50,411 nt of DNA, taken from the IMG/VR virus record IMGVR_UViG_3300010160_000064, positions 1 through 50,411 of that record; one strand, given 5' to 3'. Below the pieces are notes generated by a model, which saw only the letters and a program-made list of their open reading frames with translations, was not told where the DNA came from and searched no databases. Shown here one piece after another: positions 1 to 9,500 of this stretch. The DNA comes from a virus. Position 1 is the first letter of the stretch, and every line of letters begins with the position of its first letter. A program made the translations under genes and the position numbers.

Positions 1-2078
1 CACGCCCATGCGCCACCAACACCATTAAATGCAATAGGAAAAACTATTGTTTTGCCATTGGAAGTAATGGTTTTTGTACCGCTAGTTGACGCGAATGTAA
101 GGGTGTTGGTTCCTGATGTAGAAATGACATTAGCCCCCAGCGTAAAATTACCAAAACAACGTGGAGTGTTTGCAGGATTAACTGTTCCATTAAAATTGGT
201 AAAATCAATATTTCTATAACCGCCGGAAGTGCCTTGTATAACAACTACATCAGTTGCGTTGTTCAAAAACTCAACGCTGATGGATTGAGCCTCTGGCAAA
301 GCCCACATTACGATATTTCTAGTGCCTGTACCACCAGAATAGGTGAATTGCACAAGTGGGTTAGTGCCTGAAACTGATGCATTTGTTGAAGTAGCACCAC
401 TAAAACAAGTAGCACCGGTGCTATTAGTTATAACCAATTTGCCTGTTGAACCAAAAGCCAGTGTTCTCACATTGGTATTTGATGAACTAAATCCATTACA
501 AGTGGCTGTGTACCCATTCAAATCTAATGTGCCGCTGGTCAGGGTGTAGTTGCCTGAAGTTCCGGCAACTAATTCTACAGTGGTATTTCTAGCCAAAGAA
601 ACTGTGCCGTTAAATGAGTCAACTATAAAATTATTAAGGAATAGAGTTATGCCTGCTGAGTCTACTGTTTGCGTTAGACCCTGCCCGGAAAAAGTCCAAG
701 TGGGGCTTGTTGCACCAGTCATGGTCATGGACGAAGTGAGCGTCACGTTTCCGTATATGGTTGGGTCTTGATTGCCTTGATTCCAAGTGAATGCTGTGGT
801 GCGTCCACTAAAGTTCAGAGTACCCATGTTCCAGTTATCGCTTATCGTGATAGTGTTGCCAGTACGCAAGCCGTTGTTTGCAATGGCCCCTGCATCATCA
901 ATAATGGCGGTGTCTTGTGCCAAGGGAAAATCGTTCACAGCCGGTGTTGCAGTATCAGCCGAAGATGTTGACCATACAGTGCCGCCCCAGTTTGCGCTTG
1001 CGCCACTCACGCTGCGAAAGTATTTGTTTACACCTGCAGCAAATGTGATGTTGGTGTTGCCCAGGCAGTTACCCAAGCGAGTGCCGGACCAAGGACTAGC
1101 GGCACTTGCACCCGCAGCAACAATGTCCTGAAAGTCCACATCAACCAGTGCGGCAAGAGTAGCAACAGTCAATGTGCGGGGAGTGCCTAAAACACTGCTA
1201 CTAATAAATATACGGCGGGTCGCTGATGCGGCGTTGCTTAAAGTCAAAGTTCCATTGACTGTTTGGTTATCCGCAAGGACAATAGGCCGAATACCTACAC
1301 TAGCCGATGTGGCACTAGATAAATTATTAAAAGTATTTGGTCCTGAAATAGTAACTGTGTTAGCCGATGTACCTGTAAAACTCACGTTGTAGTATGTCAA
1401 TCCACCACCAGCAAATATAGGGTTTATGACGCTACAAATGATTGTGGATGTGCCTGCGCTGAACGTCAGATTGGTTGTGGTGGTAAATGTCCATGCAGCC
1501 TGCACAGATAAGGTAAGCGTAGAACTTCCTAAAGTAACTGACCTAACACCGGTTCCACTAGAAGCCATACCCGCGCTACTAACGGCAAAATTTCCAGTAC
1601 TAAATGCACCCGCAGTTACAGTAATTACATTAGTAATATTGGTAAAAGCACTGCCAAGAGTCCAACCGCCACCTACTCCGTTAAAGGTGACTGCCATCGC
1701 TCCCAGCGTCACGTTATTTGTGGTAACAGTTTTACCGGTCGTGGTAGCCAAGAAGTTTATGGCTGCACCGGTTGTGGTGGTAAAAACAACACCTGTGGCG
1801 GAATTTAACCAACTACCATAGCAGTTGATTACCGCCGTGGCTCCAGAGGTGATGGTGACATTGCCCGCAGCAGGGCCAGCAATGGTTATGTCTGCTGCAA
1901 CAGCATTGGTTCCCACAGTCACAGCATAGGCTGTGGCATTAGATGCCGTGTCAAAGATCACATTATCCGCAGATGTAGGCGCCGATGCACCACCCGCGCC
2001 ACCTGAGGCAGCACTCCAGTTGGTTGTGGTTGTTGCATCCCATGTGCCTGTGCCGCCTACCCAGTATCTATTGGCCAT
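1..2078 (-). CDS. Large fibre-like surface protein, partial (C-terminus outside window)
   Basis: An uninterrupted leftward frame runs from an ATG at 2078 to the window edge, about 692 codons with no stop. The product begins MANRYWVGGTGTWD and is rich in Thr, Ser, Gly, Asn and Val, with alternating hydrophobic and polar residues typical of beta-structured phage surface proteins. A motif like FNGVGGGW appears near residue 140 and again at the window edge, so the protein is built from repeated beta units. The start is well supported: a GAGGAG ribosome site sits 5-6 bases before the ATG and is formed by the last two codons of the preceding small gene. G+C is visibly higher than in the rest of the window, which suggests more recent acquisition. 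I associate this N-terminal signature with phage tail-associated proteins of unknown function. A role in host contact is inferred from its place at the end of the fibre array. Confidence 0.85.
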   Translation of the reverse strand, partial: MANRYWVGGTGTWDATTTTNWSAASGGAGGASAPTSADNVIFDTASNATAYAVTVGTNAVAADITIAGPAAGNVTITSGATAVINCYGSWLNSATGVVFTTTTGAAINFLATTTGKTVTTNNVTLGAMAVTFNGVGGGWTLGSAFTNITNVITVTAGAFSTGNFAVSSAGMASSGTGVRSVTLGSSTLTLSVQAAWTFTTTTNLTFSAGTSTIICSVINPIFAGGGLTYYNVSFTGTSANTVTISGPNTFNNLSSATSASVGIRPIVLADNQTVNGTLTLSNAASATRRIFISSSVLGTPRTLTVATLAALVDVDFQDIVAAGASAASPWSGTRLGNCLGNTNITFAAGVNKYFRSVSGASANWGGTVWSTSSADTATPAVNDFPLAQDTAIIDDAGAIANNGLRTGNTITISDNWNMGTLNFSGRTTAFTWNQGNQDPTIYGNVTLTSSMTMTGATSPTWTFSGQGLTQTVDSAGITLFLNNFIVDSFNGTVSLARNTTVELVAGTSGNYTLTSGTLDLNGYTATCNGFSSSNTNVRTLAFGSTGKLVITNSTGATCFSGATSTNASVSGTNPLVQFTYSGGTGTRNIVMWALPEAQSISVEFLNNATDVVVIQGTSGGYRNIDFTNFNGTVNPANTPRCFGNFTLGANVISTSGTNTLTFASTSGTKTITSNGKTIVFPIAFNGVGGAWA

Positions 2079-2080
2079 GC

Positions 2081-2245
2081 TTACTCCTCAGTAGGAGGTG
2101 AGGCTACAGCCGCAAGCCACCTGTTGTAGCGGTCTTGCTTCATTATTTCAATTTCAGCGTCAGTCATGGTTTGACCGTCTAGCAAAACAATAGCGTCTGC
2201 GTATTTGCCGTAGGGACTATCAAATTCAAAATAAATACTTATCAT
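2081..2245 (-). CDS. Small conserved phage protein, 54 residues
   Basis: A short leftward frame runs from an ATG at 2245, preceded by an AAGAG-like ribosome site, to a TAA at 2081. The product starts MISIYFEFDSPYGKYADAI and ends in an acidic PPTEE tail. The middle carries a helix-like segment (TDAEIEIMKQDRYNRW). It sits between the 1306-residue repeat protein and the MANRYWVGG protein, with only two bases to the latter, and its terminal GAG GAG codons form the ribosome site of that gene, so the two are probably translationally coupled. I cannot assign a function. Its place inside the fibre array suggests a small virion component or fibre assembly factor. Confidence 0.75.
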   Translation of the reverse strand: MISIYFEFDSPYGKYADAIVLLDGQTMTDAEIEIMKQDRYNRWLAAVASPPTEE

Positions 2246-2257
2246 ATTAATCTCTTA

Positions 2258-5200
2258 TTATCCAAATATTGTATCTAGACTATTATTTGCAGCATTGTAG
2301 GTTACATATACAACACTGCTACTAATTGTGTTTGAAAAACCAACAACACCAGTATAACCAACATAAACATTTCCTGTTACGCCAATTCCACCAGTAACTT
2401 GTAATGCACCTGTAGTATTTGATATAGATGTGGTTGTATTTGTTATTATTAAATTACCAGTAATTGTTACATTACCGGTAATTGTACCACCAGTATTTGC
2501 ATTGACTGTATTGTTTGCTCTTGTATAAGCAGAGTTGGCTTGTGCAAAAGCACCATTAGCATATGAACCTGCTGGTATCGATGTATTAGCTATATCAAAA
2601 GCACCATTAGCATAAGAACTGATTGAAACCGTATTCGAACTGGCCGTATTAGCAATACCAAAAGCAGAATTAGCATATGAACTGATTGAAACTGTATTAG
2701 AACTGGCTGTATTAGCTATAGCGAATGCTGAGTTGGCATAGGAACCGGCTGCTGTTACAGCAGAACCAGTATTAGCAGCAGCAAAAGCACCATTAGCATA
2801 AGAACTGGCTGATCCTGCATTAGTGATGGCTGTATTTGAAGAAACAAATGCACCATTAGCATATGAACCAGCCGGTATCGCTGTATTGGCTACAGTGAAT
2901 GCTGAGTTAGCATATGAACTGGCTATTGTTGCATTAGTGATGGCTGTATTTGAAGAAACAAATGCACCATTAGCATATGAACCTGCTGGTATTGCTGTGT
3001 TGGCTATTAAGAATGCACCATTAGCATATGAACTAGCTGAATTAGCTATACCAAAAGCACCATTAGCATAGGAACTGATTGAAACCGTATTAGAACTGGC
3101 TGAGTTAGCTGTTAAGAATGCACCATTGGCATATGAACTGGCTGTATTAGCTCCACCAAAAGCACCATTAGCATAAGAACCTGCTGGTATCGCTGTATTA
3201 GCTATACCAAAAGCTGAGTTGGCATATGAACTGGATGATGCAGCATAGGAACTGGCTGTATTAGCTCCAGCAAAAGCAGAATTAGCATATGAACTAGCTG
3301 ATCCTGCATTAAAATTGGCTGAGTTAGCAATACCAAAAGCACCATTAGCATAAGAACTGATTGAAACTGTATTGGAACTGGCTGTATTGGCTGTTAAGAA
3401 TGCACCATTAGCATATGAACCTGCTGGTATCGATGTATTAGCTATAGCGAATGCGGAGTTGGCATAGGAACTGGCTATTGCTGCATTAGAACTGGCTGTA
3501 TTAGCACCAGCAAAAGCACCATTAGCATAGGAACCTGCTGGTATTGCTGTATTAGCTATACCAAAAGCAGAGTTGGCATATGAACTGATTGAAACTGTAT
3601 TAGAACTGGCTGTATTAGCTATAGCGAATGCTGAGTTGGCATAGGAACTTGCTGGTATTGCTGTATTAGCTACATTGAATGCTGAGTTGGCATAGGAACT
3701 AGCTGATGCAGCATTAGAACTGGCTATTGCTGCATTAGAACTGGCTGAGTTAGCGCCAGCAAAAGCACCATTGGCATATGAACCTGCTGGTATCGCTGTA
3801 TTAGCTACATCGAATGCAGAGTTGGCATAGGAACTAATTGAAACTGTATTGGAACTGGCTGTATTAGCACCAGCAAAAGCACCATTAGCATAAGAACCTG
3901 CTGGTGTTGCTGTATTAGCTACATTGAATGCTGAGTTGGCATAGGAACTAGCTGATGCAGCATTAGAACTGGCTGTATTAGCACCAGCAAAAGCACCATT
4001 GGCATATGAACCTGCTGGTATTGCTGTATTAGCAATACCAAAAGCAGAGTTGGCATAGGAACTGGCTGAAGCAGCATTAGAACTGGCCGTATTAGCTCCA
4101 TCAAAAGCACCATTAGCATATGAACTTGCTGAATTTGCAGTACCATATGCTGCATTAGCTTGGCTAAAAGCAGCGTTTGCTTGACGCCGCGCATATGCAG
4201 CACCTGTAAATGTGTTAGATGATTCAAACGCAACATTAGCTTGGTTGAAAGCTGCGTTAGCAAATTGCAACAAGTCGGTGCCGTAACTGGTTATTTTGTA
4301 ACCAGCAACATTTGCTATAAGTGTACCAACATTGGATTCTGTGGCTGAACCTGGACTTAATATATTCGATGATGGGTCTTCTGCTATATCTCTAAACAAC
4401 AAGAAATTATTGGAACCAGCTTGGCGAACTAATCCGTGATAAGTTGGTACAGCTGAACCGGCAGTTAATGAAGTACCATAAAAACCTATATCTAAAGTAT
4501 CACTAAGAACATTATTGTTGGCTAACTTAATTAATGAATCAGTTGTTTGTATGACCGTTGTATTTACGGATATTGTCGTTCCATTAATAAACAAATTTCC
4601 AGTAACTGTAACATCACCTGTAATTGTACCACCAGATTGAACATTTAAAGAATTATTTGCTCTCACATAGGCAGAATTGGCATATGAACCTGCTGGTATT
4701 GCTGTATTAGCTACTAAGAATGCCGAGTTGGCATAGGAACTGGCTGAATTGGAAGAAGCAAATGCACCATTAGCATAGGAACTGGCTGAATTAGCAATAC
4801 CAAAAGCACCATTAGCATAAGAACCTGCTGGTGTTGCTGTATTAGCTATAGTGAATGCAGAGTTGGCATATGAACTAGCTGAATTAGATATATCAAAAGC
4901 ACCATTAGCATAAGAACTGATTGAAACTGTATTGGAACTGGCTGTATTAGCTGTTAAGAATGCTGAGTTGGCATAAGAACCTGCTGGTGTTGCTGTATTA
5001 GCTATACCAAAAGCAGAGTTGGCATAGGAACTAATTGAAACTGTATTGGAACTGGCCGTATTAGCAATACCAAAAGCACCATTAGCAAAAGAACTTGCTG
5101 TATTAGCTCCAGCAAAAGCACCATTAGCATACAAACTCGCTAATCCTACACTAGTAATGGCCGTATTAGCTGCCACAAATGCACCATTAGCATATGAACC

Positions 5201-6178
5201 TGCTGGTATTGCTGTATTTGCTACAGTGAATGCACCATTGGCATATGAACTGGCTGATCCTGCATTAGTGATGGCCGTATTCGAAGAAACAAAAGCACCA
5301 TTAGCATATGAACCTGCTGGTATTGCTGTGTTAGCTTGTGTGAATGCACCATTAGCATATGAACTGGCTGATCCTGCATTAGTGATGGCCGTATTTGAAG
5401 AAACAAAAGCACCATTAGCATATGACCCAGCTGGTATTGCTGTGTTGGCTACAGCAAAAGCACCATTGGCATATGAACTGGCTGAGTTAGCTATACCAAA
5501 AGCACCATTAGCATAGGAACTAATTGAAACTGTATTAGAACTGGCTGTATTGGCTGTTAAGAATGCACCATTAGCATAGGAACTAGCTGAATTAGCAATA
5601 TTATATGCGGAGTTGGCATAAGAACTAGCTGAAGCAGCATTAGAACTGGCCGTATTCGAAGAAACAAATGCACCATTAGCATATGAACTAGCTGAATTAG
5701 CATAAGAACTTGCCGTATTAGCTCCATCAAAAGCACCATTAGCATATGAACTGGCTGAGTTAGCAATGCCAAAAGCACCATTAGCATATGACCCAGCCGG
5801 TATTGCTGTATTAGCTACTGTATATGCTGAGTTGGCATAGGAACTGGCTGAATTGGAAGAAGCAAAAGCACCATTAGCATAGGAACTTGCCGTATTAGAT
5901 CCAGTAAATGCACCATTAGCATAGGAACTGGCTGAGTTAGCAATGCCAAAAGCACCATTAGCATATGACCCAGCCGGTATTGATGTATTAGCTTGTGTGA
6001 ATGCAGAGTTGGCATAAGAACTGGCTGAGTTGGATACAATGAAGGCACCATTAGCATAAGAACTGGCTGAGTTGGCTGTTCCATGTGCTGAATTAGCTTG
6101 GATATATGCTGAATTGGCATATCCTCCTACTATTTTTACATTTTTATTTTCTTGATTGCCAATGTATGAATATGTCAT
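2258..6178 (-). CDS. Giant heptad-repeat fibre-like protein, 1306 residues
   Basis: Almost the whole protein consists of seven-residue units of pattern xxANxAx (SYANGAF, GIANTAI, DGANTAS, SNAASAS), with frequent three-residue PAG insertions. Ala recurs at spacing 3-4, as in the core of an alanine-rich coiled coil, and Asn is nearly invariant next to it. Around residues 505-640 the repeat is broken by a beta-type module (GGTITGDVTVTGNLFING ... DIGFYG ... HGLVRQAG) that also occurs twice in the 1886-residue neighbour. The C-terminus carries a TGALQVTGGIGVTGNVYVG element of a kind seen in phage fibre proteins. The gene begins one base after the stop of the upstream 108-residue gene and lacks a strong ribosome site, so coupling is likely. 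No enzymatic or chaperone domain is visible. I infer a long elongated fibre; the trimeric state is a guess. Confidence 0.9.
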   Translation of the reverse strand: MTYSYIGNQENKNVKIVGGYANSAYIQANSAHGTANSASSYANGAFIVSNSASSYANSAFTQANTSIPAGSYANGAFGIANSASSYANGAFTGSNTASSYANGAFASSNSASSYANSAYTVANTAIPAGSYANGAFGIANSASSYANGAFDGANTASSYANSASSYANGAFVSSNTASSNAASASSYANSAYNIANSASSYANGAFLTANTASSNTVSISSYANGAFGIANSASSYANGAFAVANTAIPAGSYANGAFVSSNTAITNAGSASSYANGAFTQANTAIPAGSYANGAFVSSNTAITNAGSASSYANGAFTVANTAIPAGSYANGAFVAANTAITSVGLASLYANGAFAGANTASSFANGAFGIANTASSNTVSISSYANSAFGIANTATPAGSYANSAFLTANTASSNTVSISSYANGAFDISNSASSYANSAFTIANTATPAGSYANGAFGIANSASSYANGAFASSNSASSYANSAFLVANTAIPAGSYANSAYVRANNSLNVQSGGTITGDVTVTGNLFINGTTISVNTTVIQTTDSLIKLANNNVLSDTLDIGFYGTSLTAGSAVPTYHGLVRQAGSNNFLLFRDIAEDPSSNILSPGSATESNVGTLIANVAGYKITSYGTDLLQFANAAFNQANVAFESSNTFTGAAYARRQANAAFSQANAAYGTANSASSYANGAFDGANTASSNAASASSYANSAFGIANTAIPAGSYANGAFAGANTASSNAASASSYANSAFNVANTATPAGSYANGAFAGANTASSNTVSISSYANSAFDVANTAIPAGSYANGAFAGANSASSNAAIASSNAASASSYANSAFNVANTAIPASSYANSAFAIANTASSNTVSISSYANSAFGIANTAIPAGSYANGAFAGANTASSNAAIASSYANSAFAIANTSIPAGSYANGAFLTANTASSNTVSISSYANGAFGIANSANFNAGSASSYANSAFAGANTASSYAASSSSYANSAFGIANTAIPAGSYANGAFGGANTASSYANGAFLTANSASSNTVSISSYANGAFGIANSASSYANGAFLIANTAIPAGSYANGAFVSSNTAITNATIASSYANSAFTVANTAIPAGSYANGAFVSSNTAITNAGSASSYANGAFAAANTGSAVTAAGSYANSAFAIANTASSNTVSISSYANSAFGIANTASSNTVSISSYANGAFDIANTSIPAGSYANGAFAQANSAYTRANNTVNANTGGTITGNVTITGNLIITNTTTSISNTTGALQVTGGIGVTGNVYVGYTGVVGFSNTISSSVVYVTYNAANNSLDTIFG
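2530..6120 (-). repeat. 21-bp-period coding repeat tract (first xxANxAx array)
   Basis: The DNA repeats with a 21-base (often 42-base) period, coding the xxANxAx heptads. On the plus strand the recurring words are gcaccattagcata and gaactggctg. The tract is interrupted at about 4261-4665 by a non-heptad module. Near-identical copies make slippage and unequal recombination likely, and also make this part vulnerable to collapse in short-read assembly. Confidence 0.85.
4261..4665 (-). repeat. Dispersed ~400-bp fibre module, copy 1
   Basis: This segment codes the module running from NNSLNVQSGGTITGD to YGTDLLQFANAAF. It is nearly identical in protein, and very similar in DNA, to segments at about 7621-8025 and 10455-10855 in the neighbouring gene. 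A diverged relative lies in the S74 fibre at about 13775-14110. It lacks the heptad pattern and looks like a globular beta domain inserted in the shaft. Confidence 0.85.
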
Positions 6179-6179
6179 T

Positions 6180-6506
6180 TTAACTTATTTCTAATGCACT
6201 CATTATAACATCTGATGAAGATGCATCACTGGTCGAAACGGAAATATAATCTCCAGATTCTAGTACCAATTTTTGGTCACCCCCAATTGGAACTAAAGAA
6301 TTTCCTGGATCTATTGGTACTTTTCTAGCCATATAATAGTTTGAACCGCCTATGTTCACAATAACATTTGCCGTTATTGAAGTTTCTAAATTATTAGATA
6401 CTGTAAAACCAATAACAGTAGTTTGTACACCCGCGCCAGCTGTATATATTGTGGTAGGACTTATTCCTACAGCTGATTGAGCATAGTTTTTAAAATTGTT
6501 TGCCAT
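6180..6506 (-). CDS. Small beta-rich virion protein, 108 residues
   Basis: The product starts MANNFKNYAQSAVGIS and is predicted, from its alternation of polar and hydrophobic residues, to be mostly beta: a segment around TTVIGFTVSNNLETSITANVI, then a GDQKLVLESGDYISV turn region. This pattern (a short protein describing an offset and a GDYISV-type strand) is common next to tail-fibre genes of T4-like phages of aquatic bacteria. There is an AGGAA ribosome site before the ATG, and a CATAAATA late-promoter-like motif about 21 bases upstream. It is followed after one base by the 1306-residue fibre gene. Function is unknown; I infer a small structural protein, perhaps a fibre connector. Confidence 0.8.
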   Translation of the reverse strand: MANNFKNYAQSAVGISPTTIYTAGAGVQTTVIGFTVSNNLETSITANVIVNIGGSNYYMARKVPIDPGNSLVPIGGDQKLVLESGDYISVSTSDASSSDVIMSALEIS

Positions 6507-6526
6507 TTGTAATTCCTAGTATTTTT

Positions 6527-6534
6527 TATTTATG
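6527..6534 (-). promoter_or_regulatory. T4-type late promoter candidate (CATAAATA)
   Basis: On the minus strand this reads CATAAATA, one base from the T4 late -10 element TATAAATA. It lies in the gap between the stop of the 1886-residue gene and the start of the 108-residue gene, 21 bases upstream of that ATG. The same octamer stands at similar distances before two other genes (12597-12604 and 38622-38629). A gp33-like late coactivator is encoded in the window, which fits a T4-type late programme. Confidence 0.55.
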
Positions 6535-6536
6535 TG

Positions 6537-9500
6537 TTAACCTAAAGCTATAGAATATGCTAATGCATCGGATATTGCAGTGTTAGCTCGCAAAAATGCA
6601 CCATTAGCGTATGAACTAGATGAAGCAGCATTTAAAGTACCTGTATTGGCTGTTAAGAATGCGCCATTAGCATATGAACTGGCTGAAGCAGCATTAGAAC
6701 TGGCCGTATTAGCTCCAGCAAATGCAGAGTTAGCATAAGAACTTACTGATGATGCATTGGAACTAGATGTATTAGCTATTAAAAATGCAGAATTAGCATA
6801 AGAACTGGCTGATGCTGCGTTGGAACTGGCCGTATTAGCTGCTACAAATCCAGAGTTAGCATAAGAACTGGCTGAAGCAGCATTAGAACTTGCCGTATTA
6901 GATCCAGTAAAAGCACCATTAGCATATGAACCTGCTGGTATTGCTGTATTTGCTACAGAAAATGCACCATTAGCATATGAACTGGCTGAATTGGATACAC
7001 CATAAGATGCATTAGCTTGAATGTAGGCAGAGTTAGCATATGAACTTGCTGAAGCAGCATTGGAACTGGCTGTATTAGCTCCAGCAAATGCAGAGTTGGC
7101 ATATGAACTTGCTGAATTTGCGGAACCATAGGATGAGTTAGCATACGAACTTGCTGAAGCAGCATTGGAACTGGCTGTATTAGCTCCAGCAAATGCAGAG
7201 TTAGCATATGAACTTGCTGATGCTGCGTTGGAACTGGCCGTATTAGCTGCTAAGAATGCACCATTGGCATATGAACTTGCTGAATCCGAATTCAAACTGG
7301 CCGTATTAGCTGTTAAGAATGCTGAGTTGGCATATGAACTAGATGAGTTTGCAATACCAAAAGCACTATTAGCATACGAACTTGATGATGCAGCATTGGA
7401 ACTGGCTGTATTAGCTCCAGTGAAAGCACCATTGGCATACGAACTGGCTGAATTGGCACCAGCAAAAGCACCATTAGCATATGAACTGGCTGAATTGGCA
7501 GTGATATAAGATGCATTAGCGTGTAGAAAAGCTGAATTGGCATAAGATCCAGTTGATAATACACCGGTACCAGAATTGGATGAATCAAACGCAGCATTAG
7601 CTTGCATAAAGGCTGCATTAGCAAATTGTAACAAGTCGGTACCATAACTGGTTATCTTATAACCGGCAACATTTGCTATAAGTGTGCCAACATTGGATAC
7701 ACTTGCCGATCCTGCCGGCATTACATTCGATGATGGGTCCTGTGTTATATCCCTAAACAACAAGAAATTATTGGAACCAGCTTGCCTCACAAGACCATGA
7801 TAAGTTGGTACACCAGAACCAGTTGTTAATGAGGTACCATAGAACCCTATATCTAAAGTATCACTGTATAAGTTGTTATTAGCTAACTTGATTAACGAAT
7901 CTGTTGTTTGTATGACCGTTGTATTTACGGAGGTAGTTGTTCCATTAATGAAAAGATTACCCGTTACAGTCACATCACCTGTAATTGTACCACCTGATTG
8001 TACATTTAGTGAATTATTTGCCCGAATGAAAGATGCATTAGCATAATTAGAAGCACTATTAGCCGAATTGAAAGATAAATTAGATTGTGCAAAAGCACCA
8101 TTTGCATATGAACTAGATGAATTGGCAGTAACATAAGCACCATTAGCATATGAACTGGATGAATTAGCTACACCATAAGCTGAGTTGGCAAAAGAACCAG
8201 CTGATGCTACACCAGAACCAGTATTTGCAGCTTCAAATGCACCATTAGCATATGAACTTGCTGAAGATGCATTGGAACTAGCCGTATTCGATGCAGCAAA
8301 AGCACCATTAGCATATGAACTTGCTGAATTTGCAGTACCATATGCTGCATTAGCTTGAACATACGATGAATTGGCATATGAACTAGCCGTATTCGATGCA
8401 GCAAAAGCACCATTAGCATATGAACCTGATGAGTTTGCTGAATAACGTGCAACATTATCAATACCATAACCTCTAAAACCGGTAGCTTGTATTGTACTAT
8501 CTGGGAATGTTATATTGCCATTTGCATCAAAGTTCCATGTACCGCCGGTAGTTTGAATATGTGCGCCAGATGGATCAACCCATACAAAAGATTGGTCGGC
8601 ATTGTTTAATCGTACATACCCAACACCAGCTTCACCATTATATAAATCTAATCCGTTAGTATAACCACTACGTCCAACTTGTCCTATTATTCCCGGTAAT
8701 GTTAATGAACCATCTTTAGCAAAAGTCCAAAGAGCACCTGCCGCACCCGTATCTGTAATTATCTCTACACGACCATTGGAATATACTTGTGCAAGGCCTC
8801 CATCACCGCTCTGAGCAGCAACACCAGTTATATCATTATTGGCATTTGCTGTAATTTTTATTAAATTGTTAGCTTCATTTCCTACTAATGCAGCACCACC
8901 AGTAAATTTTACATCACTACCCACACCAGAAAGTATCAATGATCCAATCATTGTATCACCGGATTTACTTACTTTGGTGTTTGAATTAATGTAGGCTGAG
9001 TTTGCATACAAACTGGATACATTAGCACCAGCAAAAGCACTATTAGCATATGAACTTACTGAGTTAACTGCACCATAAGATGCATTGGCTTGTATGTAAG
9101 CTGAGTTAGCATATGATCCTGCAATAATTACACCAACACCTGCATTAGCTGCTGCGAAAGCCGCATTGGCATGTACATAAGCGGAGTTTGCATAGTAACT
9201 AGCGGAGTTAGCATAAGAACTGGCCGTATTAGCACCAGCAAATGCACCATTGGCATAAGAACTAGCTGAGTTGGCTGTGCTATATGCTGCATTGGCTTGT
9301 ATGTAAGCAGTATTAGAATAAAAGCTAGCTGATGCTGCATTGGAACTGGATGTATTTGTTGCATCGAAAGCAGCATTAGCATAAATACTCGCTGAATTGC
9401 CAACAGATAAAGCTGAAAATGCTAATACGAAAGCACCATTGGCATAAGAACTAGCATTATTCGCAGCACCAAATGCACCATTAGCATATGAAGCAACGGA

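Noticed and set aside
343-1821. Several plus-strand frames of 60-130 codons
   Set aside because: All lie opposite the uninterrupted leftward frame from 2078 to the edge, which has a sound start and domain-like sequence. The plus frames are fragmentary.
5046-5516. Plus-strand open frame of 156 codons (and others at 2823-3071 and 7165-7509)
   Set aside because: These are antisense shadows of the 21-base coding repeats. They have low-complexity translations, no ribosome sites and lie wholly within real leftward genes.
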